Shown: positions 31,983 to 44,560, counted from the first letter of the stretch. The stretch: DNA of 64,000 nt from Cytidiella melzeri (GCA_022592445.1 JABYQR010000155.1:37431-101430), one strand, 5' to 3'. The notes: generated by a model not told the origin, from the sequence alone. A program made the numbers and translations.

Positions 31983-34900
31983 TCACAAAACAGCTTCCGC
32001 GGGGGATTTCCGTCCTTGTGATGATGCAGAGTCAGAGGAAAGGCCTAAAGTCGAGCCTCCCAGTGTCGACGGTGGAGATGTGAAGACGGGGCTATCAGTA
32101 TTAAAAGCGTTCAATTGTGCTGCCATCAATGCGCGGAATCTGGAGTCTTCTTGCCGAACCTGCGTCACAAAGTCAGATTATACGTATGCGAGGCGTACAA
32201 CTAACAGGTGGGCTTACCAGTTGCCTGTATGTTCCTGATTCTGTGATGTGGCCGTCTGCATTGAATGTCCCGAGTAAATTTCGGCAACAACGTAACTCGC
32301 ACCGCGACTAACCTTCTAAGACAATGATGCGTTCAGCTCTCGCAATAGTTGATAGACGGTGGGCAACAATTAAACACGTCGTCTGCCTTGATTGCAGAAT
32401 CTTCTCAATGGCGTCATTCACCTAACGTCAGTGTGTTCTTTAGCACGACCCGATGTTAGCGTAGAAGGGGAGAGGTTACGCACTCGATGTTCTGAAGTGG
32501 CATCCAACGCGCTCGTGGCCTCGTCCAAGGCGAGTATAGCAGGCCGCTTCAAGAGTGCCCGAGCGATTGCCAGTCGTTGCCGCTGTCCTCCACTCAAGCT
32601 AAGTCGACTGACTACAATTCATATGTGGATAAATGTGTGTTCGAAGGGAAGACTGGGAGCGACATACTCTCAGTGTCAAAACCTTTTGGCATGCCCCATA
32701 TGAATTCGCAGTTCGCTTGACGGGCTGCATGTTCAATCTCTTCCCGAGGAACATTCTCTCTGCCATACGCGATGTTGGACGCAATGGTACCAGTGAACAG
32801 AACAGGGTCCTGAAACACCGGGCTCGAGAGTATACATGCCAGAATATATCACAAAGTGCGCACCTGTGGGACAACACCTATGACATTTCTCCACGAAGCA
32901 GTGTTGAATTCCCGTATATCTACAAAGGATGAAAAGTGAGCTCAAAATAGGGATCTACTTGGAAAAGAGTATGTATACCTTGACCGTCGTATGTAACCTT
33001 ACCCTTGACCGGGTCATAATAACGCAGCAAGAGCGAATTTACAGATGATTTTCCGCTACCGCTTCCTCCACTTGAAGTTATACCATAGAGTCAGCAAATC
33101 TGTACGAGTCTGGGAGACAGCGTACGTACACAAGGGCTACACTCTCTCCAGGCTGAATCTCTAAATTCAAGTTTTCGAGGACGGTGACTTCCTTCCTGCT
33201 CGGGTACTGGAACGTCACGTCCTCGAAACGAATGACTCCGCGACGGGACGGATCGATCGGAACTCCTGCTTTGGGGTCGATAACGGGTTGCCGGTCCAGT
33301 AGATCAAAAATACGGACGCCTGCACCAATACCGCGCATTATGGACGACTAGGGGAAATACTCAGACGAGTCGTTGCGATACGCGGTATGAGAAACGTACG
33401 AAAAAGCCACTGTGAGTCACCACAAACATGTAAGCATAGGGTTATAGAAGAATTGCAGGATACATACGTTAGAGTCTGTAAGCCGCCACCGACGTAGACC
33501 GTGTACATCAAAAGGCTTGTGAGATCGCCAACTGTAATGGCACCTGAGCTGACCAAAGTCCCGCCTGGACATCATGGTGAATATTCGATGCACGGCGGAG
33601 GAAAAAGATGGCTACTGACCATATCCGAGAAGAGCCAGTAATGTGACGTTGCCGCTCCATCCAGTGCTACCGAAGAATATGCCACTTGCCACAGCTTCCT
33701 TCTTGGCGAGACTGAAGACGTGCTGTACTCTTTCGTTGAACTTGGATTGTTCATATGGAAGTGCGTTATACGCTTGAACAGTACGAAGGGCAGATAGGGA
33801 CTCTTGCGCAACCTAGATGTGACTGCATGTCAGGTAACAGTTAGATGTGCGAGGTCGATTGCTGACCTTAGTCATGTCGCCAAGAGCTTCTTGGGTTTGG
33901 TTGGATAGACGCTTCAGGTATCGACCATAGAAGACCTATAGTATAGTGAGTTGATAATTCCGTCACAGAGCGGTGAAATTACATACAGCGCCGAGTGATA
34001 CAGGGGGCACCACCGCTAACATTAGCACTGTGAGCTGAGGGGAGATGTAGAACATCGCGCCGACTGTGAGAAATTGCGTGAACACATATAAAGATACGAG
34101 CTGCAGCCAGACGTACGTCCAACAGAGGCCATGATTATGGAACGAAGACCATCGGAAAGATTTTGTGTTACGCTGAAAACACACACGACTGATTTATTAC
34201 GCCTAATCATAAAGCTTATATTCCTTACGCACCTTTCTCCTACAATGCTTGAGTCGACGCTCAGCCTACTGATTACGTCTCCTTCTCCCTGCTCCACAAA
34301 TTCGACCTCCTGGGTAATTGCGGCACCGTATGTTCTTTCTCGCAGCCGAGCTACAATTCTCTGACCTGCGGAGATGTTCAGAGGTTTGATCCGCTGGGGG
34401 CCCAGTGTAAGGAACACACCTGATGTTCTCATAAGAATTGCTCTCCCAGCGTTTGCAAACGCTCCTACAGTGAACATCGCCAGGAGAATGGCAGACGCCT
34501 GTCCCAACGATAGATCTAGAGGTATTTGCTATAGGAGGGAGAAGCATGAATCAGAGCCATATTTCTCTCCGTGCGGGTTAACACTCACTGGAACGGGCGA
34601 ACTGAAGTAGTCGATCAGCTTGCCGACAGTAAGTGGTATAGACATAGAGACGGATGACGAGACAAGCAGGAGGCCAATCGCTATTCCAAGAGGTTTCTTC
34701 TCAGGCTTGGCCAGAGCCATTATCGAGCGGAACGACGATGCGCTTTTGGACGCGTCACTACTCTTGAAAGGTAGAAAGCGGGAGAGTGACGACTGATTCG
34801 GGGTCACGACTGGCGTCGCGGGGTGACCATCGGCTACAGCTTTGTCTTGACCAGCTTGCTGGCTCGTCGAGAGCTCCCGCCTCCAGATATCACGGCGTAG

Positions 34901-35038
34901 CACGGATTGGAAGGACGATGTGAAGGGCTGAAGGCCGGATGCTGTACCTCGGAGTGCAATGTGCACGCTTAGACTTCGCGCACCCAGAGCCAGACACGAC
35001 GAGAGCCGCATCTGCGAGCATCTTACCAGAAGCAACAT
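31983..35038 (-). CDS. MDL1: Mitochondrial ABC half-transporter, ABCB10/Mdl1 type (717 aa, 17 exons)
   Basis: complement(join(31983..32159,32218..32255,32313..32421,32484..32611,32668..32809,32864..32919,32979..33070,33130..33347,33400..33409,33468..33564,33620..33812,33867..33935,33987..34063,34117..34172,34233..34365,34420..34528,34589..35038)), 2154 nt, no stop. The Arg/Ser-rich N-terminus without acidic residues looks like a mitochondrial presequence. One six-helix membrane domain follows, then one NBD: Walker [11 protein letters not shown] loop VVPQDP, signature LSGGQRQR, Walker [15 protein letters not shown] loop AHRLSTI. Known relatives (yeast Mdl1, human ABCB10) dimerise in the inner membrane; Mdl1 exports peptides. 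Start is the ATG at 35036-35038. Exon 9 is only 10 nt but restores GLQTLTGFFSSIMRG, as in relatives. The segment before LSGGQ is a few residues short. The assignment to the Mdl1 branch is from overall similarity. Confidence 0.93.
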
Positions 35039-35177
35039 CACCAGCTAAATCATGAACTGTAGTTTGAGATGCGCAGGTGCGATGTGGATGGAGGGAGGAT
35101 GGAAGGAAGACACGCTCACAACTTCACAGTATTGTGAGTCGGTTGCGTGTGGAGTGCATCTCGAAATGCGCAAAAAA

Positions 35178-35256
35178 TGCCCATTGGCTGGATTGAACAA
35201 CCGACCTCACCATTGCCGCATACGAGTGGCGCGCTCTACCACTGAGCTAAACGGGC
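35178..35256 (-). tRNA. tRNA-Thr (anticodon CGT) with a 7-nt intron
   Basis: Same cloverleaf as 19863-19943: identical acceptor, D and T arms, anticodon stem CGCCA/TGGTG, loop CT-CGT-A, then a 7-nt insert TGCGGCA. Mature length 72 nt. The anticodon CGT reads ACG. Confidence 0.88.
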
Positions 35257-36938
35257 GACACGTAACGGAGGTCACACTACACTAGTGTCGTCACATGAGA
35301 TTACACCGAATTGCGAACTTTTTTACTCTTCCGAGTCGGAGGCATGTTACTATGTTTGCTGCTCATCCAAAGTTATGTGCCACTTCACTTATCACGCAAA
35401 GTAAAGGCAGCGCGCAAAGAACGCAAGGGATACACCTTTGGTATGTCGCCGGAAACTTTTGGGCTTCCACGTAGGTGAAGACTTCGGAATTGGTGTAGGG
35501 CCGAGGAACTCGTGCCACTACTGTTGGCAGACCTCGAGCTCGAGGCAGCTCTCTCCGGTGAATCCGCGATGAGAGATTTTGCACCATTTGGGGCAAGAGA
35601 CGTGCAGTCGCTTGTTCAAGTCGTACTCACATCCTTTTCTGGTTCGGAGATGAAAAACATGCGGGCACCAAAGTTTGGAGACATCGACACCCGCGAAGCA
35701 GTCTGGCGTGGAAGATTTCTGGCCTGGGTGGAACTGAGATGGAACTTCTTGACATTGGACGCAGGCGGCCCTGTACACTGAATATTCTCCAATATGATTG
35801 TGCGTATTTCGTTCATGTGGTAGCGCTTGAGGCTCAACCTATTCACGAAGTGTGCTAGGAATCGAGCTTTCAGCGAATGCTATGCTGGACAGCGTATACC
35901 AAGGTGTGTGGATGCGGCAGCTCGCTCCTCTCCTCTTGACACCCGATTGACAAGGGTTATATTTGCAGGTATAGAAATTGGGCGAAGACCGCCGTCTTTT
36001 CCCATAGAGCTGAAGTGAGGTTTGCACAGCACGATGTCGGACCGAAACATGTGCGTCGATTGAAGACTGCATGAAACACCCTTCATTGGTGAAGTGGTGA
36101 GTCGTGTGCCTGTTGTTGGGTGACCGCCTCGCAGGTGCAACATACACTACGTGCAGCGGTCCATATGTACGGGAGACCGAGAACATCCAACTTTCACCTC
36201 TTTTCTATCCAACCTCGCCTCCATCCACCATTTCGTACCTTTAACAGGGCCAGGGTAACAGTGGCTTGAACATCGCATGTCGAATGCTCGAATCTTTCTT
36301 GGGACGCTCTTCGCGAGACGTTGGCCACGACTGCGTGCATTTGGAGTGCCTTAACCTGTGCTTGGCGGTGACTGGAATCGCTGCTTGCCTCACAGCATTC
36401 CCGTCATTTCTATCAAACTTGCAAAATTTTCAAGCTGCACATGTCTTTTGTACTCTCAGTCCGTACCCACAATTGACATGCTGAGGCTCTGGGAATCCAT
36501 CATACTTCAGGACCCTGTACGGACATTCTCTGGGAAACAACACCATGCCAGCATACACATGAGGCGCACAATTGCTACAGGGTCCGAGGACTGTAGTATG
36601 CAAATTCACCAGGCGGGCTGTCAACCCTTTGTCACGGTGAATTTGGGACCTCCGTGGGCTGATGTGAAACCGTCTCCTAACATCTATATTTTCGTTATGC
36701 GTATCTACCTCCGGAACAATGACTACAGCATATGGCTCCTACAGTCTCATTCGCACGGGTATTCTCAGGTAGTTGACTGGGTGTATTTAAGAAGAAGGTC
36801 AAGGCAATTGTTGTCCTCATTGAACGAACCCGAACTCACCTCTCTACTGTTCATCCTCTAGAGCGCGTATCGCACCATGTACGTGGAGCTGCGATAATCT
36901 GCATCTTACGACTCATTCAAACCGTTTCAAACCGTAGA
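35257..36938. other. 1.7 kb upstream of the first terpene synthase, no supported gene
   Basis: A minus-strand open frame at 35518-35778 is Cys-rich (CVQCQ, CPHVF, GCEYDLNKRLHVSC) and may be a zinc-finger relic, low confidence. TATA-like GTGTATTTAAG near 36780 lies about 155 bp before the synthase ATG. Confidence 0.45.
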
Positions 36939-38093
36939 ATGACAGACACAAATGCCACAGACGTCCGAGTCTCAGACCGCCGAAACGAAGGAGAAGGCGC
37001 CGTCACTGGCAACGCCGCCAACAATATTGTCCGTACGATATACCTTGTTCTATCGTTCAACTGACTGACGCGCCTCCCCGAAGACCTTGAATTACCGCAG
37101 CACTATCGTCGGGTTCTTGCAGCGTGCCAAGATTCCCGTACTGACTCTTCAACTCGCTGCGAAAGGCGCTGTTGAGTCACTCGTACTTGAAACTACGAAG
37201 GAATGGGCGAAGAAGGGGCTGGCGCCAGACCGCTGGCAGCCCTTCTACAAGACCGGGTTTGACCTCGGGACTATCGGGTATGGCCACACCCGGTTCGATG
37301 TTCAGGCGCAAATCGCGCTTTTCTCCATCCTCGGGCTATGCATAGACGACTTTTTGGTTAGCGACGAAGCCTTGGACTGCTTCAGCGACAGGCTGCTCAG
37401 CGGATCTCCTCAGCTAGACCCAATTCTAGACTGCATGGTCGACAATCTTTCCCGCATGCATGACTTCTTCCCTCCCTATGCCGCAAAGACCATCATTCTA
37501 TCGGCTATCGCATTCATTGACGCTACGCTCCACGACAAAGACAACTCGGGAACTTCGCACCATGCCGCACTGCCCTACGTCAACTTCAGGCGGATGCGTA
37601 GTGGGATGGGAGAAATATATCATTTTTTCATCTGGGACAAGTTTTCTTTCCCGGATGTGTATACCCACATCCAAAGCATCCCGTACGAGTTCCTTTTATT
37701 GCATTTATACGCTCTTTGCTCACGTTTTAACTAGAGAGATCATCAGTTACCTCAATTTTGGAAAGTACGTACAAAGAAAGGGTTTTCCCTGCCCCACGCA
37801 GTCCTGACACGAATTACAGTGATATCCTCTCATTCCACAAAGAGCAGCTAGCCGGTGAAAAGGAAAACTATATTCACAGACGTGCCATTGTCACGCAGAA
37901 GGACGTCGACGCCGTTCTCATAGACGTAGTGAACGAGGTTGTCGAAGCAGTCGACAAGGCCAGGGCTATGCTCGTGGGCGAGAGGGAGAAGAAGACGTTT
38001 GAGATGTTTTTGAAATCATACGCCGCATTCCACTACATGACCCCCCGATACAAACTGGCAGAGTTACTCGATGGCGAGCGCATCCTGTGCTGA
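36939..38093 (+). CDS. TRI5-like sesquiterpene synthase 1 (330 aa, 4 exons)
   Basis: join(36939..37028,37084..37682,37735..37764,37820..38093), 993 nt in phase. Class I terpene cyclase fold, trichodiene-synthase-like (PF06330 group). The Asp-rich motif is IDDFLVSDE (Asp118-119). The NSE/DTE triad is NDILSFHKE (Asn240, Ser244, Glu248), created only by joining exons 3 and 4. Both motifs bind Mg2+ and the diphosphate of farnesyl diphosphate; RYK near the C-terminus (PRYKLAELLDGE) is also typical. The product cannot be predicted. A paralogue with the same four-exon plan lies 1.6 kb downstream. No oxidase or transporter gene adjoins. Confidence 0.92.
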
Positions 38094-39665
38094 CTTTCTG
38101 CTATTTTGTACGTAGACACCTTACGGCTCGAACAATTTTTTTTGCCATTCCTATCTTTTCGAAAGATAACTGTGTAGCTACAATTTATATCGAAGACGTT
38201 TTCAATAGCATCGTAAATTGCTCTTTACGAATGTGTTTCTTGTTTGTTTGTGGATTTTTTGCTCTACTGTAACAGCGGCGGTGTTCCCAATTTGGCAGTG
38301 GCGCACTTTGTGGCACTACGCCAAGTTGGCTGATCAAAACACCATCACTGTGTTGGTCAAGTCGTGGCACCGTGACGGTCATTATGGGCTGGTCTGCATG
38401 CTGTGGTGTTTTCTTTTTCGTGGCGCAGAGTTCAGCTGCCTTCTGTCTCCGCGTAGTTCTTGACCTTGAAATTTCACGCGAACCGGGACTCAACTTGAGG
38501 GTGTTGTTTCGGAGAAATAGCAACAAGCTTCCAAGCATGCCGTACTGTGCTGATACAGGCAGGTGCGAAGGATTGTACGACCTACGCTGACAGGATTGAC
38601 TCTCAGGTCGGAGATCACTACGCCCGGCCCATAAGCCACACGGCCGCAGAGCGTCTATCGCATGTTCAATGTTTGTTTTGTTCCACATCAGCGTTACGTA
38701 CGGCTAGGCAAAGATAAGGATGTTCTACGGAAAAGCAACAGTATGCTCCACTACTAATTGCTGCCACTACTCATTGCTGCAGAGCGTCCTGCTGATTGAA
38801 GCTCTAAAGACACCCTGACGTAGACAACTTGCCAGCGCAACATGCTTGAACAGAACGCCTGTGAGCATTTACAGTAGATCCATTATTGGCCCAACCGTGC
38901 TGAATATCATCGAACTTCATCCAGAGACTGTACTCTCAGAGAGTCAAGAACATATGTAGCCCACTTGCCGTCATTCTATGACAAGCTTGAGATACTCCGC
39001 ACCGTTATCCGCGATACGCTGGCATAGTCCCATGGAAAAACCAAATCTGCGAGCTGGAAAACTTCATTGAATTGGATAGACAAGATTGAAGAGGTCTCAG
39101 GTACTGTGCCTTATACCGGTCGGACTCGGACGTGGCGTCGAGCTGATGCCAGTGTACTCGTCTGCTGCATAACGATGTCGTAGAAGCAAATTATGCGAAG
39201 GACCATGGGAGGCTATAACGGCGAAATCAAATTCCGGTAGTCATACTCGTGAGTGTTGCTGTCCTTGTGTGGCAGCTTTTGGATGCGTCGCCGCTCCTCG
39301 TTGAATGGAATGATTTTACTGTGTGGAACGCTCACACATTTCGAGCTGCAGCTGCCCATCTAGCACCGCACGACGGAACATCTGCAATTATACAGTCAAA
39401 TGCCAGTTCTGATATTCACCGGTCTGGAATCATCTTCACATCACCGCGAGAATATGCCTCACTTGCGTACGCCGTGCCTATCTTGGTTAGGATGTGGGAC
39501 CATGGCTGGATACATATAAGACATGTGAGAGAATATTCCTTCTCATCGAACGAGCTTCAGATCCCCTCTTGACTGCCTGTCCTGTCCAACAAAACCTGCA
39601 CCAACATGTGCGTGAAGTAGCTAGCCGTACTGCTTCGCAGCTGACTGAATTTTCTGTACCATAGG
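38094..39665. other. 1.6 kb between the two terpene synthases
   Basis: No supported gene. ATACATATAAG near 39510 is a TATA-like element about 155 bp before the second synthase, the same spacing as for the first. Confidence 0.5.
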
Positions 39666-40823
39666 ATGGCCGATTCAAACGTCACTCATTCCACAGACTA
39701 CACAACCACATGCAAAGGCGCTATCGCAGATACCGCTGCTGCAAATTTTGTGAGTACGACATCTTACACGCTATGACTTCGTTCCTCAAATGAACTGTTA
39801 CAGATCGAACAATATCGCAGCACTATCATCGGATTCTTGCAGCGTGCCAAGATCCCTATGCAAGCCCTTCAGCCAGTCGCCAAGGATGCCGTCGAAAAGT
39901 GCGTCTCTGAACGCACGAAGGAATGGACGACGATGGGGCTTGCAGCCGACCGCTGGAAACGTCATTACAACGCCTCGATTAACATCGCGACCGTCGCGTA
40001 TAGCCACACTCGACCCGAAGTACAAGCGCATATTACGCTGTTCACCATCCTCGTAATCTCGATAGACGATTTTGTGGTCAGCGATGAGGCCTTAGACGGG
40101 TTCAGCCACAGGCTACTGAGCGGGTCTCCTCAGAAAGACCCGCTTTTGGACTGCCTGGTCGACAACCTGCGTCATATGCCTGACTACTTCCCTTCCTACG
40201 CCTCGAAAGGCATCACTGTGTCGACTATCGAGTTCATCGATGCCACACTTTACGACAAAGCTAGCTTAGGGATGGTTCTGCACGGTGCTGCGTTGCCCTA
40301 CGTGAATTTGAGGCGGATGTGCAACGCTCTGGGAGCAGCGTATGGGTTCTTCATCTGGGACAAGTTTTCCTTCCCTGACGTATCTGCTCACATACAAATC
40401 CTCCCGTGCGTACTTTTGCTATAACGGCAAAGCTTGCTCTTACACATTGCCAATTGTTAGAGAAGCCATGTCCTACCTTAATTATGGAAAGTACGTGCGA
40501 CGTCATTTGCAAACCGGTACCATTCCCAATTGATCGTACGTCCGTGCAGCGACATACTATCATTCTACAAAGAGCAATTAGCGGGTGAAAAGAACAACTA
40601 TTTGCATAGCAGAGCTCTCGTTACAAAGAAAGACGTCAACGTTGTCCTAGTAGAAGTTGTGAACGAGGTTGTTGAGGCTGTGGATAGGGCTAGGTCGGTT
40701 CTCGTCGGTGAGGAGGAGAAGAAAGTTTGGGAGAGTTTCTTGATGGGATACGCAGCGTTCCATTACATGAGTCCCCGATACAAACTGACGGAGTTATTGG
40801 ACGGCGAACGCATCCTGTGCTAG
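39666..40823 (+). CDS. TRI5-like sesquiterpene synthase 2 (329 aa, 4 exons)
   Basis: join(39666..39749,39804..40405,40461..40490,40550..40823), 990 nt in phase. Same exon lengths as synthase 1 for exons 3 (30 nt) and 4 (274 nt). Asp-rich motif IDDFVVSDE, NSE motif NDILSFYKE (Asn239, Ser243, Glu247), C-terminal PRYKLTELLDGE. The mid-protein and C-terminus are close to synthase 1, while the N-terminal 28 residues differ. Both copies keep all catalytic residues, so both are likely active; products may differ because pocket regions around residues 60-90 and 190-220 have diverged. Confidence 0.92.
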
Positions 40824-41263
40824 AAATGTTTGGTGTCGAATGTGATCCTCTCTTATTTCCTCGCATGCAAGCCTCGTCTCACTGGCAAACTACAATCAAC
40901 GGATTTGCGGGTCGCTTTAAGTGAACAGCGCATTTCTAGACCATGGAAACAGATAGACAGAAGATAGCTCAGTCAGCTCTACAATAATGCCTCGAGCTCC
41001 CGGGATATCGGCGTTGGTCGTCACCAAACGACTGAGTTCTACGCTGTGCCTGAGCGTCTGCTGCCTTTCAGCCTTTGTTTACCCTGCACACCGGTAAGAC
41101 GTGCCGAGTTGACTCTGGCCATCCACCTATTGATGAACCTTTTATGCAGTAGAATAATCAGCTGTGACAACCGAGCCCATCGCGCTTCTCACCGCAGCAA
41201 CATCCATGACTTGAACGTGTGGCATCTCTTTCACCAAACCGACAGCATGTCACAGAGAAAGGC
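40824..41263. other. Spacer before the gene A cluster
   Basis: No gene seen. Confidence 0.5.
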
Positions 41264-41718
41264 ATGTCCAAACGACCAAAGCCGGTTAGCATCCGCTGTA
41301 GACCCATTGTTGGTTTCGAATTACTGACTACCATCGAGAAGGCCACCACTGCTGAAGAGGAGAGCGTGCTCGAAATGGCCTGGGCGCAGATGGAGTTGGC
41401 CTGGAAAGAACGAAAGAGCATTAACAGAGCGGGCGGTAACTTCGACAGGTGCATCGACGGCCATCGCTCTAAAACAGCTTAGCTTTGGCTTTGTCGTGCG
41501 GACAGACACAGCAGGTCAATGGGTCGTGGCAAGGAGATGGCCGTTCTTTCGAGCAAAATACAGACAGTAGTAGCGTTGACACAGACGACGGCGAGGGGTA
41601 TTCGTTCGCAACTGCAGCTTCGGTCGAACCGCGTCCAGAATCATCTCGATATGCCATGCAGATGTATTTTCCATCAAGAGTGGGTGAAGGAGTTCTGCCG
41701 GAGGCTGGAGCGATGTGA
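41264..41718 (+). pseudogene. Unfamiliar family, gene A (copy on plus strand), probably frame-broken
   Basis: Exon 1 41264..41284 (MSKRPKP) joins exon 2 from 41339, giving KATTAEEESVLEMAWAQMEL and stopping at 41482. The next frame (41485-41718) continues the similarity to A' (MYFPSRVGEGVLPEAG against AYFPNSSAGRMTSEAG), so one frameshift or an unusually short intron (29 nt) separates them. A' at 54388-55069 has the same 7-codon first exon and phase-0 intron. Family and function not recognised. Confidence 0.5.
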
Positions 41719-41822
41719 CTACCACAGCGATCGTTCAGTGGCACTAGGAGCGACAGAGGTATGTTCGACATACTAGCCAAATTCCCCCTCCCGAGCACGA
41801 ATGCAGTGAACGGAGAGCATCA

Positions 41823-41854
41823 GCGAGAGAGAGAGACACACACAGAGAGAGAGT
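41823..41854. repeat. GA/CA-rich microsatellite
   Basis: Runs of GAGAGAGAG, ACACACAC, GAGAGAGAG just before a second A-like fragment. Simple repeat. Confidence 0.8.
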
Positions 41855-41872
41855 TCTTGCTGGGGATACCGG

Positions 41873-42109
41873 ATGCGGCGCACTGGGATCGACACCAGCA
41901 TGGATGAACGTTATCCACACACAGCCTTGTCTAAGCTATGCCAAGAACCAGAGGAGAACAAGCTGCGTTGGCCGGGGAATTTCGGCAGCCAAGCACCAGT
42001 CATGTTCGGCAAATGTGTCGAGAATCAATTGCTTAGCGTGAATTCTGAAGCCACCGCAGAATCTGTGGCTGACCGATGGACCAGAGGACTGATGAAGCGA
42101 TACAGTTGA
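41873..42109 (+). pseudogene. Unfamiliar family, A-like fragment with FGKCVE terminus
   Basis: Encodes GIDTSMDERYPHTALSKL, close to GIETSMNEASPQETLSRM of A', followed by APVMFGKCVENQ and a Trp-containing end, close to the C-terminus of gene B (AAVFGKCVEYR...WIE). No first exon is seen upstream, so it is a fragment or a fusion of A-type start and B-type end. Confidence 0.45.
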
Positions 42110-42618
42110 CCCAGACGTTCGAGGAAATGGGGAAATTTCTCATGTCCCAGTCGTTTATGACGATTGTTTTGCGGAGAACATAATGATAATCACAGCTGTG
42201 AGATTCTGGACCAGGATGGTTATGCTTGCGCAGCCCATCCACCTCAGTGTTTTATCCCCAATCCTGCTTTGAATCGCCGAGATTAGAGTTTTTAGTCCCT
42301 CAGCACTGTGCGAAATATTACTGGCCTTGGTCCATGCCAACTTCCCAAATGGGAAGTTGATATTGGCTGCTCACCTGCAACCAGGAGGCTCAAAAGGGCG
42401 TCTATCCCTCCTTCAGCTCACACTTCATCCTACGCTCCGGCCAAAGGCACCCTCGACGCGATCTTAGTCACATCCACAGCTTCAGCTTACTACACGCGGT
42501 AGTCAGTAGTTGCAGTGACAAATTACTAGCCATCCTACCGCAACTGCATCATAGTTTCCACCCGTGCTCCCTTGCCGCTCTCACTACTCTCGATCGATAT
42601 CCAACACCGTCGCAAGAC
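42110..42618. other. Spacer between the A-like fragment and gene B
   Basis: No gene. Includes the gene B promoter; CGATCGATATCC-like sequence just upstream has no obvious role. Confidence 0.5.
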
Positions 42619-43640
42619 ATGACTTGGCCTAATTCCGTCCTCGTAAGTTTCGAAGTACCTTCGATCATGATGGCTTAACAGGCTAGCTTACCGCTGTTTG
42701 ACTTCAGCCCGACCACGAAGTGGAAGATCGACTGACTAGCGAAACATGCAACAATGGCCAGGGCGGCCCACCGCCATCGTTGGCTACAGAAGAGCTTCCC
42801 CTGCGCAATTCGAAGATTATCAGCACACGCGTCTTGACGAAGCTCGTGGCAACCGCCTCCAATAATTTGCTCGAAGGCGTCGACCGCGGTACCAAGTGTG
42901 CAGCGATCATCACATGCACACCGCTTCCCAAATTCACCACTCAGCCACCACCAGAGGGTGATAACTTACATGCGAATGATGCGGACGAGACCACCGTGAC
43001 GGCCGTCGACACAAAAACGAGCGGGCTGCCTGAGGGCACGCCTCAGCGCCCTCGGACTAGCCTCGACGAGGATGGCTTGTACGATTATTGCGACGAAGAC
43101 ATGAACGAGGTCTTCAGGGAAATTGACCAGGTGTCTGCAACTACTATCGAAATGTCGCGTGGTGAAGCTGGGTACGCAAGCACCGAGACAGTCACCGCGA
43201 CGAGCGATGGAAACCACGACGAGGGCGTGCCGGTGGTAGCACAGGCGAAGATGGAAAGGGCTCTAACGCCAGAACTGGCTGCCAAGGGAGAGGTTGATAG
43301 AAACGGCAAAGGTGCGCGGCTCCAGTACAAGGGCACGGTCAAGAACATGGTCCGCGCCAGTGTAGGCCGTCGTAATTTTCCCTCCACCGTCGCGCAGGGA
43401 GACCTTATCAACCGTTCAGGCGCAGACACCCCAGACGCATTCGAGGATGCCAGAAGCACTGTTGATGTGAGGGAGGAGGCCATTCGTCTCAAAGCTGTGG
43501 TCAGGCTTCGCACGAATGTTGGGCAAGGAAGTTTGACAGGCCCACCAGCGGCTGTATTCGGGAAGTGTGTCGAGTATCGAGCTGCCATCGCGAAGCCAGA
43601 GTTCACTGCGGCTGATGTCGCAACCAAGTGGATCGAGTGA
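42619..43640 (+). CDS. Unfamiliar family, gene B (318 aa, 2 exons)
   Basis: join(42619..42642,42708..43640), 957 nt. Exon 1 codes 8 residues and ends in phase 0. The protein is hydrophilic and acidic in the middle with YDYCDEDMNEVFREIDQV at about residues 125-142, and ends with VFGKCVEYRAA...VATKWIE. The paralogue B' (52776-53837, minus) shares the 8-codon first exon, the YDYCDEDM block and downstream stretches. No signal peptide or known domain recognised. Transcription seems likely because exon structure is conserved between the paralogues. Confidence 0.7.
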
Positions 43641-44153
43641 TCCCGATGAGAGGAGACAGTGCGGAGGCTGCAGAGTTGTAGGAGCAATGAGGAAAGTACG
43701 AGGAGAACTTGGAAGCGATGCCTGTATACTTCTTGTAACATAACCGGATTGTTGACTGTAATGTGTATCTGCATGGCACGGCTAATGGTCGGTTCGTATG
43801 CTACTTTCATCTGGAGGCGGAGAGTCAAAGGTCGCCTGGTTGTGACCGCTAGATACTTCCGACAGTATTCAGTACATTGTACCAATCGGACTTGTCCGTT
43901 TGTTCTTCTTGTTATTACTTGACGCATTGCGGGAAGTCGTGCCCCCCAAGCCATTCCTCAAAGGACAATGCGTTCACCGGCCGCGTGCCGATGTTCCATC
44001 ACCTGGCTGGTGCTCAGAATGGATTCAAGGGACAAATATCTCGGCGCTTACCTCGTCATCCCCTTCTCCCACAACCTCGATTGTGACCCAGCTCCCTAAC
44101 GACTCGAGCACTCCACGTCCTCACTTCTGAGCAACTCTTCCCTTCTACCCAAC
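43641..44153. other. Spacer between gene B and the 99-aa gene
   Basis: No gene seen. Confidence 0.5.
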
Positions 44154-44560
44154 ATGTCGAGTCAGCAGCAATTAGGATTTGCATCGGTTGCGGCCACGGG
44201 GCATTCTACAGCCGGAGAGCAACCGATGGTGAGCATTCACGAACCACTCCGACATCGTCGCAAGATACTAACCACCTTCTTAGAGCGCACAGAACGAGTC
44301 TAGTTCCCATGAAACAGCCAACTCCTCAACCACTGTCGCCACACTGGGTAAGCTGCATAGTAGAGGCCGGTAACGTTTCCCACTACTGACCTTGCGTAGC
44401 TTTCTTGGCCCTTGACATCAACGCCAGGAGGGCTCGTCGTGGCCGCGTTGTTGCCAGCTCTAACTCCAATCAAACATGGGGAACAACTACATTCAAGACG
44501 CATTTTCGCGAAAACTTGGCCATGGCCCCGGTGGTCTGCCCGAACGAAAGATCCCAGTGA
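44154..44560 (+). CDS. Small hypothetical protein (99 aa, 3 exons)
   Basis: join(44154..44228,44284..44347,44400..44560), exactly 300 nt, with introns GTGAGC..TTAG and GTAAGC..GTAG. N-terminal half Ser/Thr/Ala/Gln-rich and probably disordered, then an Ala/Arg-rich turn (NARRARRGRVV) and a short C-terminal segment. Family not recognised. Its support is that two canonical introns give one clean frame. Confidence 0.55.

Noticed and set aside
42704..43954. Long minus-strand ORFs opposite gene B
   Set aside because: Antisense shadows; gene B has the conserved exon structure and paralogue.
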